From assembly GCA_017503135.1 (NCBI GenBank), contig JAFVTQ010000002.1, positions 107,502 through 171,501 of the forward strand: a stretch of 64,000 nt of DNA, in the 5' to 3' direction. This DNA is from Clostridia bacterium. GTDB lineage: Bacteria; Bacillota; Clostridia; Oscillospirales; Acutalibacteraceae. A program made the translations under genes and the position numbers. The notes below the pieces were generated by a model. It did no database searches. It saw nothing but the letters and a program-made list of their open reading frames with translations, and was not told where the DNA came from. How positions within the stretch are numbered: the first letter of the stretch is position 1; each line of letters starts with the position of its first letter. Below are positions 50,094 to 59,881 of this stretch, piece after piece.

Positions 50094-51872
50094 TTACTCT
50101 ATAAATCCATATTTTGCAAGTATTTTTGCGATTTTTTCTCCCTTTGGAAGCATATTTACGTCATCTTTTGCTATTCCTTTGATTAAAAGCATAGAAATTA
50201 AGTAAACAAGACCACCAAAACCGATTCCCACACCTAAGCAGAGTATGGTTTTGAGTGAGTGACCTGCAAGCTGGAATTCAGGGATAAATCGGTTGCAAAG
50301 ACCGAAGGATGTATAAGCGGCAAGTCCGCAAAGGACACCGCAGAATGCAGGCTTTATGAACACTGAAATGAAATTGAGTTTAATCTTTGCTGTGAATATC
50401 AATGCACCTAAATTGATAATTACAATAATTGCATAGCAAATAATTGTGCCGATTACTGCGCCATTTACATTAATACTTGGAATTGCAACAAGAATATAGT
50501 TTGCAACAAGCTTTGCTATTGCGCCCAAAGATAATGAGATGAGTGGGATTTTTGCTCTGTCTAATGCTTGAAGCATATTTGTCATTGGCTGTGACAAAGA
50601 CATCAAGAAAATTGAATAGCCATAAACGGCCATAACAGGTGCTGCGATTGAGATACCTGCTGCTGAATTACCGCTTCCATAGAATGCTGCGAGAATTGGT
50701 TGAGCGAGCACACCCATACCGATTCCGCAAGGCATTGCGATAATCATTGTTACACGAAGCACAGATTCAATTGAAACTTTAATTTGTTTTTTATTCTTTA
50801 TTGCCCATGCTGCCGAAAGAGCCGGAATTGCGCTGATACCTAACGGCATTGTAATTGACGGAATCAAATTCTTGAAATCAAGTGACAATGAATATGCACC
50901 ATACAAGAAGTTTTTCACGTCGGCATCCAACACATTTGCAAGCTCAACTGAATAAAGATTTCTTATGAAATCCATATTGTTCACAATCATATGTTCAAGT
51001 CGGTTTTGAATTGTAATTGCGTCGATTAAGTTTGTGATGCTGAACACCAATGAGCTTGCTACAACAGGAATTGCAAAGGTGATAAGTTTCTTTGCCACAA
51101 CACCTGATTTTTCAGGCTTTGGTGCTGCTGCCAATTCTGATTTTGTGATGTTATCCCCTTTAATTTTATAAAGGATAAAGAGATAAATCATACCAACAAC
51201 TGTGCCGAGAGTTACACCTGCGGCTGCTGCAGCGGCGGCATAAGGATAAATTGCGCTTAATGCTTCGGTTTCGTTTGCTACTGCTCTGCCGAAAACAGAA
51301 AGCCCTGCTTCGAAGCGAGAATAACCATAATTGATAACAAACTTTGCACAAACAAGTCCAAATGCCAATTTGCCAACTGCTTCAAACACCTGTGAAATAG
51401 CCGTCGGTGTCATATTGCGAAGTCCGTTATAATATCCGCGATAACTTGACATTACACAACAGAAGAAAATTGATGGTGTAATAACAAAAATTGCAGGAAG
51501 AACATCCATATTCTTTGCAGACAATGCATAAGGATATGCTAAAATCAGCATTGCCAGAGTGCCAAGAATACCCATAATCAAGAATAATCTCTTTGCCACT
51601 CTGTGAATGAGTTTAACATCTCTGAAATTACCCATTGCAAGTTGCTGTGAAACCATTTTTGAGATTGCAACGGGAAGACCTGCCATTGAAATTGTGTAAA
51701 TTGGAATATAAAGATTATATGCTGAGTCAAAATAACCACGTCCAACAGTACCAATCATATTGGAAAGTGGGATTTTATAAATAACACCGATTACTTTAAC
51801 TATGAGTGTTGCAAGGCTTAAAACCAATGCGCCGTTTAAAAGGCTTTGACTTTTTCTTTTCTTTTCTGCCAA
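50094..51872 (-). CDS. SpoVB/MurJ-like polysaccharide flippase
   Basis: 592 residues with about fourteen TM helices, MATE/MOP-type fold. SLLNGALVLSLATLIVKVIGVIYKIPLSNMIG is the typical start of SpoVB and YabM proteins, which move lipid II or other lipid-linked saccharides across the membrane (cortex synthesis in the case of SpoVB). Position upstream of mazG-yabO equals that of yabM in Bacillus. Overall longer than Bacillus SpoVB because of an extended loop near residues 200-260. Confidence 0.87.
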   Translation of the reverse strand: MAEKKRKSQSLLNGALVLSLATLIVKVIGVIYKIPLSNMIGTVGRGYFDSAYNLYIPIYTISMAGLPVAISKMVSQQLAMGNFRDVKLIHRVAKRLFLIMGILGTLAMLILAYPYALSAKNMDVLPAIFVITPSIFFCCVMSSYRGYYNGLRNMTPTAISQVFEAVGKLAFGLVCAKFVINYGYSRFEAGLSVFGRAVANETEALSAIYPYAAAAAAAGVTLGTVVGMIYLFILYKIKGDNITKSELAAAPKPEKSGVVAKKLITFAIPVVASSLVFSITNLIDAITIQNRLEHMIVNNMDFIRNLYSVELANVLDADVKNFLYGAYSLSLDFKNLIPSITMPLGISAIPALSAAWAIKNKKQIKVSIESVLRVTMIIAMPCGIGMGVLAQPILAAFYGSGNSAAGISIAAPVMAVYGYSIFLMSLSQPMTNMLQALDRAKIPLISLSLGAIAKLVANYILVAIPSINVNGAVIGTIICYAIIVIINLGALIFTAKIKLNFISVFIKPAFCGVLCGLAAYTSFGLCNRFIPEFQLAGHSLKTILCLGVGIGFGGLVYLISMLLIKGIAKDDVNMLPKGEKIAKILAKYGFIE

Positions 51873-51883
51873 GAGAATAGCAC

Positions 51884-52810
51884 CTACTTTCCTAAAAATT
51901 CTCGAAGAAGTGAATCTTCGGGTACTGATGAAATATTTATATCTTCAAATTTTTCTAATGCTTTGCAAAGTTTTTTCGCGTCGTCTTTATACTCATCTGA
52001 AATCTCACTTTCATAGAGTAATGGCAACGCCTGACTTTTGAGCACACAACTCTCATAAAGATGAATTGTGTTAATTTTTATATCTGCATTATCACGGAAT
52101 GGGAAGAGATATTTATCTTCACCTGCCGTTACATTATTCCAGAGTTTATATGTGTTTTCAACTGTACTGTCACGGAATTTGAAATCACGGACCATACGGC
52201 GTACAAATCTCATATTTCTCTTGTTAAGAATAATGTTGCCCCTATTATCATAAATTCGCGATGACACATTGATATAGATTTTAAGAAGCTTGCCTTTGAT
52301 TTTTTCAGTAATCACAGGGTTTAATGCGTGGAGTCCCTCAATGATTACAACATCTTCTTTGCCAAGGGTTATTTCGTTATATTCTTTGTCACTTCTCTTG
52401 CCCGTTGTGAAATCAAAGACGGGATTTTTAACCCTCTCACCCATTAAAAGCTTATTGACACATTCTGTAAACAATGGAAGGTCGAGAGCATAAACTGTTT
52501 CATAATCCTGAGTGCCGTCGGGAAGATAAGGAATATCTGCACGGTTGAGATAGAAATCATCAAGACTTAAAACATAGGTTTTAACGCCCTTCTCATTGAG
52601 ATTTTCACAAAGCTTTCTCGCCGTTGTGGTTTTGCCTGCCGAAGATGGACCTGCAAGCATAACAATTTCTCGTCCCTTTTCTGTTGTTATGCGTTTTGCG
52701 ATATCTTCGATTATATTGTTATATCTTTCTTCACATTTGAGAACAAAATCCGTTGGATTTTTCAATGCTTGTTCATTGATATATTCAAGATTATTATTGA
52801 TATTAGCCAT
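51884..52810 (-). CDS. Uridine kinase-family nucleoside kinase
   Basis: 308 residues. Walker A AGPSSAGKTTTARKL near residue 55, LDDFYLNRADIPYLPDGTQDYE and GLHALNP motifs of the uridine/phosphoribulokinase fold. It phosphorylates a nucleoside (probably uridine or cytidine) with NTP. In many Clostridia a nucleoside kinase of this type carries an additional N-terminal TGS/ThrRS-like region; that part is not present here. Between hemZ and spoVB with 15- and 11-base gaps. Confidence 0.83.
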   Translation of the reverse strand: MANINNNLEYINEQALKNPTDFVLKCEERYNNIIEDIAKRITTEKGREIVMLAGPSSAGKTTTARKLCENLNEKGVKTYVLSLDDFYLNRADIPYLPDGTQDYETVYALDLPLFTECVNKLLMGERVKNPVFDFTTGKRSDKEYNEITLGKEDVVIIEGLHALNPVITEKIKGKLLKIYINVSSRIYDNRGNIILNKRNMRFVRRMVRDFKFRDSTVENTYKLWNNVTAGEDKYLFPFRDNADIKINTIHLYESCVLKSQALPLLYESEISDEYKDDAKKLCKALEKFEDINISSVPEDSLLREFLGK

Positions 52811-52825
52811 TTTACCATTCCCCTT

Positions 52826-54265
52826 TCAATAAGGATATGTATTGTAAAATTCGCTTATTCTGTTCTTTCTTTGGGTTAACTCATCAAAACCTGAAATATA
52901 TTCAAATGGATATTTAAAATTGAAAATTCGCTCAATTTCGTCACCTTTTGGTGCTTTGAGCTTTGTAACTGCGCCACCGCCACAGGACAAAATTGTGTGA
53001 CATTCTTCCATCATAAATATATTGTAAATACATTCAAAATTGTCTTTACTCCAACCCACATTCTCCAATGCACCTGCAGATTTTGACTGACGATACATAT
53101 AATATGGGTGATAAACACCGTTTAACTTTTCATAGGTATAATCGAGCATTTTAGATGCGTTATTTGCATTTTCTGTTGCTATTTTCGGTGTATTCTGACC
53201 GATTGTTGATGAGCGTTTCACCGCAAGAGTATGCACAGTGATATTCTCGGGGGCAAGCCTCATTGCAGTATCAAGTGAATAGCAGAAACCTTGCACGGTG
53301 TCAGTTGGAAGCCCTGCAATCAAGTCCATATTGATATTATTGATACCTATTTTTCGAGCTATTTCAAAAATCTTGATTGTATCTTCTGCTGTGTGTCGTC
53401 TGCCGACAGCTTCTAACACGCTATTATTAAAAGTCTGTGGATTAATGCTTATTCTGTCAACGGGACTATTCTTTATTACACGAAGTTTTTCTTCGGTGAT
53501 GGTGTCAGGACGCCCTGCTTCAACTGTGAATTCACGGCAAGAGTCAAGATTGAAATTATTGCTTATTGCATTTATTACCCTATCAAGTTGCTCTGCACTA
53601 AGCGTTGTTGGTGTGCCACCACCCATATAGATGCTTTCAAGGTTAAGACCTATATCCTTTGCGATTTTGCCCGTTATTTCTAATTCTTTTGTAAGCTTTT
53701 CAACATATTGTGGCAAGAGATTTCTTGCTTTGTCATTCTCAATAGAATGAGAAACAAATGAGCAATAACTGCACCTTGACGGACAAAAGGGAATCGACAC
53801 ATATAAACTGAATGAATCACTTTTTGATGTGTTGATTATTTTTTCTTCATAATCGGCAACTGTTCTTGCCAAATCGAACTTGTCTTTTTTAACTAGCAAA
53901 TCATTTTTAAAATATACTTCGGTTTTCGCCCTGCCTATTTTCTTTTCGGTATTAATAAGCAATTTTGATGGGCGCACACCTGTGAGCACTCCCCATTTTG
54001 GCTCAAAACCTGTATATTCACTCAAAAGAGCATAAACCATTCTACCCATCTGCATTTCATTGTCTTCACATAATGGTGCTTTGAGAGTTTTCGAAAAATC
54101 ATCAAATTTTATTGTAACGACTATTTCATCGCTTATTTTTGTGAGCAAATCGAAATCGTCAGTTTTCTCGTCACGGATAACCTGAATTTTAACATCGGGC
54201 ATAAAAATTCTGACGAGCTTTTCCATTTCATAATGGAATTTATGATTAATAACTAAAAGTTTCAT
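52826..54265 (-). CDS. hemZ: Oxygen-independent coproporphyrinogen dehydrogenase-like radical SAM enzyme
   Basis: 479 residues. An N-terminal region of about 150 residues specific to HemZ precedes a radical SAM core with CPSRCSYCSFVSHSIE ([4Fe-4S] ligands), YMGGGTPTTLS and VEAGRPDTI. The HemN/HemW superfamily includes coproporphyrinogen oxidases and heme chaperones, so the reaction is not certain. Its start overlaps the stop of the MBL-fold gene by four bases. Confidence 0.85.
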   Translation of the reverse strand: MKLLVINHKFHYEMEKLVRIFMPDVKIQVIRDEKTDDFDLLTKISDEIVVTIKFDDFSKTLKAPLCEDNEMQMGRMVYALLSEYTGFEPKWGVLTGVRPSKLLINTEKKIGRAKTEVYFKNDLLVKKDKFDLARTVADYEEKIINTSKSDSFSLYVSIPFCPSRCSYCSFVSHSIENDKARNLLPQYVEKLTKELEITGKIAKDIGLNLESIYMGGGTPTTLSAEQLDRVINAISNNFNLDSCREFTVEAGRPDTITEEKLRVIKNSPVDRISINPQTFNNSVLEAVGRRHTAEDTIKIFEIARKIGINNINMDLIAGLPTDTVQGFCYSLDTAMRLAPENITVHTLAVKRSSTIGQNTPKIATENANNASKMLDYTYEKLNGVYHPYYMYRQSKSAGALENVGWSKDNFECIYNIFMMEECHTILSCGGGAVTKLKAPKGDEIERIFNFKYPFEYISGFDELTQRKNRISEFYNTYPY

Positions 54266-54897
54266 CTTCTTCTGAATCGTGTTCGCATATAGCGATTGTA
54301 TTGTCTTTCAAAATCAAGAGTTGTTGAATCATCGTGTCCTGGATAAACCTTATAGTCACCCTCTAATTCACCAATTTTTGCAAGTGACATAAGCTCTGTT
54401 CTTGCATTGCCACCATAAAGGTCTGTTCTGCCCGCAGTAAGACGGAATAAAGTATCACCAGAGAAAATCACTCTGTCATCTTCGAAAATATAGCAAACGC
54501 CACCCTTGGTGTGGCCTGGTGTATGCATAACCTTGATTTTAGCATTACCTAGCATTATTTCAGAACCATCTTCAACTAAAATATCAGCATAAACAGGCTC
54601 GGTGTTTTCGCCATAATTCTTTTTACTATCAAGAAGCATTTCTTGGTCTTCTTTATGAACAACAATCTTTGCGCCTATTTTTTCTTTAACAAGATTTGCG
54701 CCACCGATATGGTCATAATGCCCGTGAGTGATGAGAATATATTTCACATTCTTATCTTTGATTTTTTCTATAAGAGTATCTTCACTCAAAGATGGGTCAA
54801 TGACCGCAGTTTCACCTGTTTCTTCGTCGGTGACTATATATGTGTTTGTTGCAAAGTTATCGTCGTCTATCGCTAAATGTAATTTTACTGAAATCAT
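54262..54897 (-). CDS. MBL-fold metal-dependent hydrolase
   Basis: 211 residues of glyoxalase II-like metallo-beta-lactamase fold. Metal ligands are in THGHYDHIGG, HTPGHTKGG, SGDTLF and PGHDDSTT. Probable thioester or phosphoester hydrolase; substrate unknown. It has a conserved place between dtd and hemZ in Clostridia. Confidence 0.88.
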   Translation of the reverse strand: MISVKLHLAIDDDNFATNTYIVTDEETGETAVIDPSLSEDTLIEKIKDKNVKYILITHGHYDHIGGANLVKEKIGAKIVVHKEDQEMLLDSKKNYGENTEPVYADILVEDGSEIMLGNAKIKVMHTPGHTKGGVCYIFEDDRVIFSGDTLFRLTAGRTDLYGGNARTELMSLAKIGELEGDYKVYPGHDDSTTLDFERQYNRYMRTRFRRR

Positions 54898-54901
54898 ATT
54901 T

Positions 54902-55360
54902 TTACTTCTTTCTCCAAAGTTCTGAGTCGTATAAAATTGTGACGGGGCCGTCGTTTAACAAATCCACTTTCATATCTGCACCAAAAACACCTTTATAAAC
55001 ATTTTTGACTCCGTTTTCAATAAGTTGTTCACAGAAATATTCATAAAGCTCATTTGCGTCAGTTGGTGGTGCAGAGCGGATAAATGACGGTCTGTTGCCC
55101 TTTTTCACATCTGCACAAAGAGTGAATTGAGAAATTGCAAGAATTTCACCGTCAACCTGCTTAATGTCTAAATTCATTTTACCCTCATCATCTTCAAAAA
55201 CACGCAAAGTGCTAGTTTTCTTTGCAAGGATTTCGGCATCTTCGCGAGTGTCGTCATCCATTACACCCAACAAAATCATATATCCTTTTTGAATTTGTGA
55301 AACAAGCTCACCATCAACGGTCACACTTGCTCTTGATACTCTTTGAATTACTGCTTTCAT
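54902..55360 (-). CDS. dtd: D-aminoacyl-tRNA deacylase
   Basis: 152 residues. Removes D-amino acids (and glycine from tRNA-Ala) from mischarged tRNA. Signature motifs SQFTLCADVKKGNRPSF (Thr region of the active site) and NDGPVTILYDS (Gly-Pro motif) are present. Four bases separate it from the MBL gene and 12 from rel. Confidence 0.95.
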   Translation of the reverse strand: MKAVIQRVSRASVTVDGELVSQIQKGYMILLGVMDDDTREDAEILAKKTSTLRVFEDDEGKMNLDIKQVDGEILAISQFTLCADVKKGNRPSFIRSAPPTDANELYEYFCEQLIENGVKNVYKGVFGADMKVDLLNDGPVTILYDSELWRKK

Positions 55361-55372
55361 TTCTATTTTCCT

Positions 55373-57559
55373 TTAACGTTCAACGGATAAAATACCATCA
55401 ATTTTATCTATCTTAGCTATCAAATTCTTCAAATGCTCAATACTTGCAACATTGACGGTGAGTTCAATAATTGTTCTGCCGTCTTTCATATCGTGGGTGC
55501 TGATATTTGTAATATTAACACGCATATTTGCAACCTGCATTGCAACTTCTGCCATAAGTCCGATTCGAGAAAGGCAAGTGAGCTGAAGTGTTGCCTTGTA
55601 ATCTTCTTTCACATTCTTATTCCAATATGCGTTAACCCAACGAGCAGGTTCTGCACAGTTTGTCACATCTTTTGGCACATTGGTGCAATCACGTTTATGA
55701 ATTGAAACGCCGTGACCACGAGTGATAAAACCGATAATCTGGTCACCAGGCAATGGATTACAGCATTGTGAGAATTTGATAAGACAGTTGTCAATGCCTT
55801 CAACTGTAACACCATCATTATTTTTCTTATTGTTATTCTTAACAGGCACAACCTTGATTTCTTGACGGCTCTTATCATAATTTTTCTGATATTCGTCTTT
55901 GATATATGGCATCATTCGAATAATTGAAAGTCCGCCATAACCCAAGGCAGCATAGAAATCGTCAACATTATCCATCTTCTGACGCTCGGCAAGTTTCTTT
56001 ATAAACTTGTTATAATCTTCTTCGTCAAGACGGATATAGTTTCGTCTGAATTCGCGCTCGACTTCTGCTTTACCCTCTATGATATTTTCTTCGCGTTTTT
56101 CTTTCTTAAACCAAGCACGGATTTTGCTTCGTGCCTGACTCGATTTTGCAATATTGAGCCAGTCTCTGCTTGGACCCTTGCCCTGTTGAGATGTGGTGAG
56201 AATTTCAACAATTTCACCTGTTTTTACTTCATATTCCAAAGGCACAATTCTACCATCAACCTTTGCGCCTGTCATTCTGTGGCCGACAGCCGAGTGAATT
56301 GCATAGGCAAAGTCGATTACAGTTGAGCCCTGTGGAATATTAATAACATCGCCCTTTGGTGTATAAACAAAAACTTCGTCAGGGATAAGGTCGGTTTTGA
56401 TTGACGAAACGATTTCTCGGGCACTGCCTGATTCCTGTTGTGATTCAAGCACTTCGCGAATCCATTGAAGTCGCTCGTCAAAGCTCTTTTTACCACCCGA
56501 AACACCGAGTTTATATTTCCAGTGGGCTGCGATACCGTATTCGGCAGTTTTGTGCATATCCCAAGTTCTGATTTGCACTTCAAAAGGCACTGCTTTTCTG
56601 CCGATAACTGTGGTATGAAGTGACTGATACATATTAGGTTTCGGTGTTGAAATATAGTCTTTAAATCTGCCAGGGAGTGGCTTATACATATCATGGATTA
56701 TACCAAGACAGTTATAGCAATCTATAACGCTGTCAACAATAATTCTGACTGCATAAATATCATAGATTTCATCAAACTGTTTGCCCTGCATATACATTTT
56801 TCTGTATATACCGTGAACGGATTTGATTCTTCCGCTGATTTTTGCATTAGGGACAATCTGTTTGACTCTCTCTGCTATTTCTTCTTTTGTTTCGTTTAAG
56901 AAATTCTCGCCCGTTTTGTCAGAATCGTTTATTCTGTCTTCAATGGATTTATATGCAACGGGGTCAAGAAAACGGATTGCTCTGTCTTCTAATTCTTCTT
57001 TAACTGAACGGATACCCAGTCTGTGAGAGATTGGTGCAAAAATCTCAAGAGTTTCAAGTGCTTTGTCTCTTTGTTTTTGCTCACCCAAATATTCAAGTGT
57101 TCTCATATTGTGAAGACGGTCAGCAAGTTTAACGATAATAACACGAATATCTTTTGACATTGCAAGAAGCATTTTTCTCACATTTTCTGCCTGTTGCTCT
57201 TCTTTTGACTCGTATGAATTAATGTGAACTTTACCGAGCTTTGTAACACCGTCAACGAGAATTGCTACTTCTTCGCCAAAATCTTCGGTGAGTTGCTCAA
57301 TTGTGTAGTCAGTATCTTCAACAACATCGTGCAAAAGCGCTGCAACAAGAGACTGCCAATCCATACCCAAATCCACAAGAATATCACAAACTGCAAGTGG
57401 GTGGATAATATATGGCTCACCTGAACGACGAAGCTGTTCACCGTGGTATTCATTTGCAATTTTAAATGCTTTATCAACAACTACAAGCTCGTCTTTATTA
57501 TGAATTGACGCAATTTTCTCGCGCAAGTCACTATAAATCTTGTTTACATCAGTTACCAT
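55373..57559 (-). CDS. rel: (p)ppGpp synthetase/hydrolase of the Rel family
   Basis: 728 residues. HD hydrolase domain (YIIHPLAV, LLHDVVEDT; about 40-190), synthetase domain (GRIKSVHGIYRKM, YDIYAVRIIVD, FKDYISTPKPN; about 240-350), TGS domain (VFVYTPKGDVINIPQGSTVIDFAYAIHS; about 395-455) and a C-terminal ACT domain. A bifunctional stringent-response enzyme typical of Gram-positives. I chose ATG 57559 with GGGGGTG upstream, three bases past the recJ stop region. A conserved recJ-rel-dtd arrangement. Confidence 0.96.
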   Translation of the reverse strand: MVTDVNKIYSDLREKIASIHNKDELVVVDKAFKIANEYHGEQLRRSGEPYIIHPLAVCDILVDLGMDWQSLVAALLHDVVEDTDYTIEQLTEDFGEEVAILVDGVTKLGKVHINSYESKEEQQAENVRKMLLAMSKDIRVIIVKLADRLHNMRTLEYLGEQKQRDKALETLEIFAPISHRLGIRSVKEELEDRAIRFLDPVAYKSIEDRINDSDKTGENFLNETKEEIAERVKQIVPNAKISGRIKSVHGIYRKMYMQGKQFDEIYDIYAVRIIVDSVIDCYNCLGIIHDMYKPLPGRFKDYISTPKPNMYQSLHTTVIGRKAVPFEVQIRTWDMHKTAEYGIAAHWKYKLGVSGGKKSFDERLQWIREVLESQQESGSAREIVSSIKTDLIPDEVFVYTPKGDVINIPQGSTVIDFAYAIHSAVGHRMTGAKVDGRIVPLEYEVKTGEIVEILTTSQQGKGPSRDWLNIAKSSQARSKIRAWFKKEKREENIIEGKAEVEREFRRNYIRLDEEDYNKFIKKLAERQKMDNVDDFYAALGYGGLSIIRMMPYIKDEYQKNYDKSRQEIKVVPVKNNNKKNNDGVTVEGIDNCLIKFSQCCNPLPGDQIIGFITRGHGVSIHKRDCTNVPKDVTNCAEPARWVNAYWNKNVKEDYKATLQLTCLSRIGLMAEVAMQVANMRVNITNISTHDMKDGRTIIELTVNVASIEHLKNLIAKIDKIDGILSVER

Positions 57560-57561
57560 AT

Positions 57562-59598
57562 TCACACCCCCTGCATCTCATTTAATTCTTTCAATATTTT
57601 TGAACTTGACAAGTCGGCTTTTTTGCCGTTGCCATCAAAAATCAATGTTTCGTTTTCTTTGCGGATAAGCCCCAATTCAATAAGCACATCAACAGACACT
57701 TGCATTGTGCAATATTTTTGAGTAGGACATTTCGCACGGATAAGCATTGTTTCAATATCAAAGCTCCACACATTATATGATTTCAAAAAGTTAAATACGC
57801 CAAGTAAAAATTCTCTTGTTGGTGTTAAGAATTTTGCTTCTTGTGGATTTAACTTTTCGCGTCTTTTATACTTTTCATAAAGCTCCATAGACTTAAAGAG
57901 ATTTTCTTCATCAACACCAGAAAAACGAATGTCACGAATTTGCACACTGGCTTTTATTTCACCACGAAACTCATTTTTTTCAATTCTCACAGCAAGGTCA
58001 ACAATGTCGCCTTCACGATAAGGAAAATCATTAAGAGTTGCACCGAATTTCATAGCAGTAAACTGTGTGTTTGCTTTACTAAAACCAAGTCGCAAGTGCT
58101 TGCCTTCACCAACTGGTTGAATAGAAGACAGTCGCACACCGAAAATACCGAAAAGTGGTTGCGGATTACCTGCACCAAAGGGTTCAAGTGTTTCTAATGA
58201 TTCAACAAGTGAAGCGTTGATATATGCAGGATTCAATTTGCAATCCAACATTAAAGTTGGCACAGCATCTTCAATAGTCTTTGCATATTCGTTAATTGAA
58301 ACAAAGAAATTCTCAACATTTTCACGCTTGATACCAAGTCCTGCAGCCATTGTATGACCACCAAAATGAGTGAGCATATCTTCGCAAGACTTAATAGCAT
58401 CATAAACAGAAAAACCGTCAATGCTTCGAGCAGAGCCTGTGCCTTCATCACCCTCAAATGTGATTACTATTGTAGGTTTGCCATATTTTTCAGTAATTCT
58501 CGCAGCAACAATACCGATAACACCGTGGTGCCAACCCTCGCCACAAACAACGATTACCTTTGAATGCTTGAGCATATCATTTGACTCAATGTGCTTGACA
58601 GCTGCTTCCATAATTTCATTTTCAAAATCATGACGCTTGCGATTACAGATATCAACCTGTTCAGCAATATCTAAAGCTATTTTCAAATCTTCGCAAAGCA
58701 AAAGCTTAAGCGCAGTTTCGGCTGACTCAATTCGCCCTGCTGCATTAATTCTTGGTGCTAATGAATATGTTACACCAACTGCATTAAGAGGCTTTTCGCT
58801 GACACCTGCAATCTGACGAAGCGCATTGACACCGTTGCAAGGATTTGTGTTAATCTTCGCAACACCATATTTCACAATAGCTCGGTTTTCATCTTTCAAA
58901 TCAACAACATCTGCAACTGTGCCTATTGCTATTATATCTGCATATTCATTTAATATTTCAGAATAGTCGCCCTTTTCTAATGCACAGACAACCTTGAATG
59001 CAACACCGACACCTGCCCAGTCCTTAAAATGCAAATTGCAGTCTTCTCTGTGTGGGTCAACAACTGCAACTGCATCTGGCAAGGTGTCACCAACTTTATG
59101 GTGGTCGGTAACGACACAGTCTATCCCCAGTTTTTTTGCATAATCTATTTCTTCGATTGCAGATATACCGTTATCCACAGTAACAATTAGTTTAACACCC
59201 TGATTAGAGAGCTTATCGATAGCAGAGCAATTCATTCCATAGCCCTCTGAAACTCGGTCAGGAATATAGTACATAACATCAGCGTCACGGGATGAGAGAT
59301 ATGAATACATAAGTGTTGTGGATGTGACACCGTCGGCATCATAGTCACCAAAAACACAGATTCTTTCACAGGCCTCAATTGCCTTTTCAATTCGCTCAAC
59401 GGCTTTATCCATATCAACTATAAGATATGGGTCGCAGAAGCAGAAATCAGACTCGAAAAATTCTTCAACATCCTCATAGTCAACAATACCACGAGATGCC
59501 AGAATCAAAGATACAAAAGGGTCAAGACTATGACTCTCTGCAACCTGTGCTGCAAGGTCTTTATCAATATGCGCTGTCAACCATTTTTTACGGCTCAA
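57562..59598 (-). CDS. recJ: Single-stranded-DNA-specific exonuclease RecJ
   Basis: 678 residues. DHH-family 5'-3' exonuclease for recombination and mismatch or base-excision repair. Motifs DYDADGVTST, VDNGISA, TDHHKVGD, DPHREDC and the DHHA1 motif FGGHTMAAG are all present, followed by an OB-type domain (about 450-560) and a C-terminal extension. First gene of the long minus-strand operon recJ-rel-dtd-MBL-hemZ. Confidence 0.95.
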   Translation of the reverse strand: MSRKKWLTAHIDKDLAAQVAESHSLDPFVSLILASRGIVDYEDVEEFFESDFCFCDPYLIVDMDKAVERIEKAIEACERICVFGDYDADGVTSTTLMYSYLSSRDADVMYYIPDRVSEGYGMNCSAIDKLSNQGVKLIVTVDNGISAIEEIDYAKKLGIDCVVTDHHKVGDTLPDAVAVVDPHREDCNLHFKDWAGVGVAFKVVCALEKGDYSEILNEYADIIAIGTVADVVDLKDENRAIVKYGVAKINTNPCNGVNALRQIAGVSEKPLNAVGVTYSLAPRINAAGRIESAETALKLLLCEDLKIALDIAEQVDICNRKRHDFENEIMEAAVKHIESNDMLKHSKVIVVCGEGWHHGVIGIVAARITEKYGKPTIVITFEGDEGTGSARSIDGFSVYDAIKSCEDMLTHFGGHTMAAGLGIKRENVENFFVSINEYAKTIEDAVPTLMLDCKLNPAYINASLVESLETLEPFGAGNPQPLFGIFGVRLSSIQPVGEGKHLRLGFSKANTQFTAMKFGATLNDFPYREGDIVDLAVRIEKNEFRGEIKASVQIRDIRFSGVDEENLFKSMELYEKYKRREKLNPQEAKFLTPTREFLLGVFNFLKSYNVWSFDIETMLIRAKCPTQKYCTMQVSVDVLIELGLIRKENETLIFDGNGKKADLSSSKILKELNEMQGV

Positions 59599-59643
59599 AA
59601 GTCTCTCCCCTTTCTTAAAAAATCAATAATTTTCTAATCTAAA

Positions 59644-59672
59644 ATTATACCATTAAAATGTCTATATTTCAA
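59644..59672 (-). promoter_or_regulatory. Promoter of the recJ-rel operon
   Basis: On the minus strand TTGAAA (59672-59667), a 17-base spacer, TATAAT (59649-59644). Confidence 0.8.
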
Positions 59673-59681
59673 GGGTTTACT

Positions 59682-59705
59682 TGATATTTATACCCATAAA
59701 TATCA
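59682..59705. promoter_or_regulatory. Perfect palindrome upstream of the recJ promoter
   Basis: Inverted repeat TGATATTTAT (59682-59691), ACCC spacer, ATAAATATCA (59696-59705). It lies about ten bases upstream of the -35 box; size and symmetry suit a dimeric DNA-binding protein. The rest of the gap to 59830 is AT-rich and shows nothing else. Confidence 0.45.
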
Positions 59706-59832
59706 TCAACAAAATTGAATTTGTAGAATTGTTTTTTAAATTAATATCTCATAAAGATCGACCATAAATAAGTGTCCTACAAACTCTAATTCATCTAACT
59801 GACCATCATGTTTAATATATTAAAATCAAAAT

Positions 59833-59881
59833 ACCCGTTTATCTTCCAAAAATTTGGTAAAGATATAACGGGTGATTTTTT
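59833..59881 (+). promoter_or_regulatory. Hairpin covering the ribosome-binding site of the Rieske gene
   Basis: Imperfect stem from ACCCGTT (59833) to AACGGGT (59873) through CCAAA/TTTGG near the loop, followed by GATTTTTT. The GGGTGA ribosome-binding site lies in the 3' arm and ATG follows at 59882. It has features of both an attenuator (T run) and a translation-sequestering hairpin. Confidence 0.5.
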
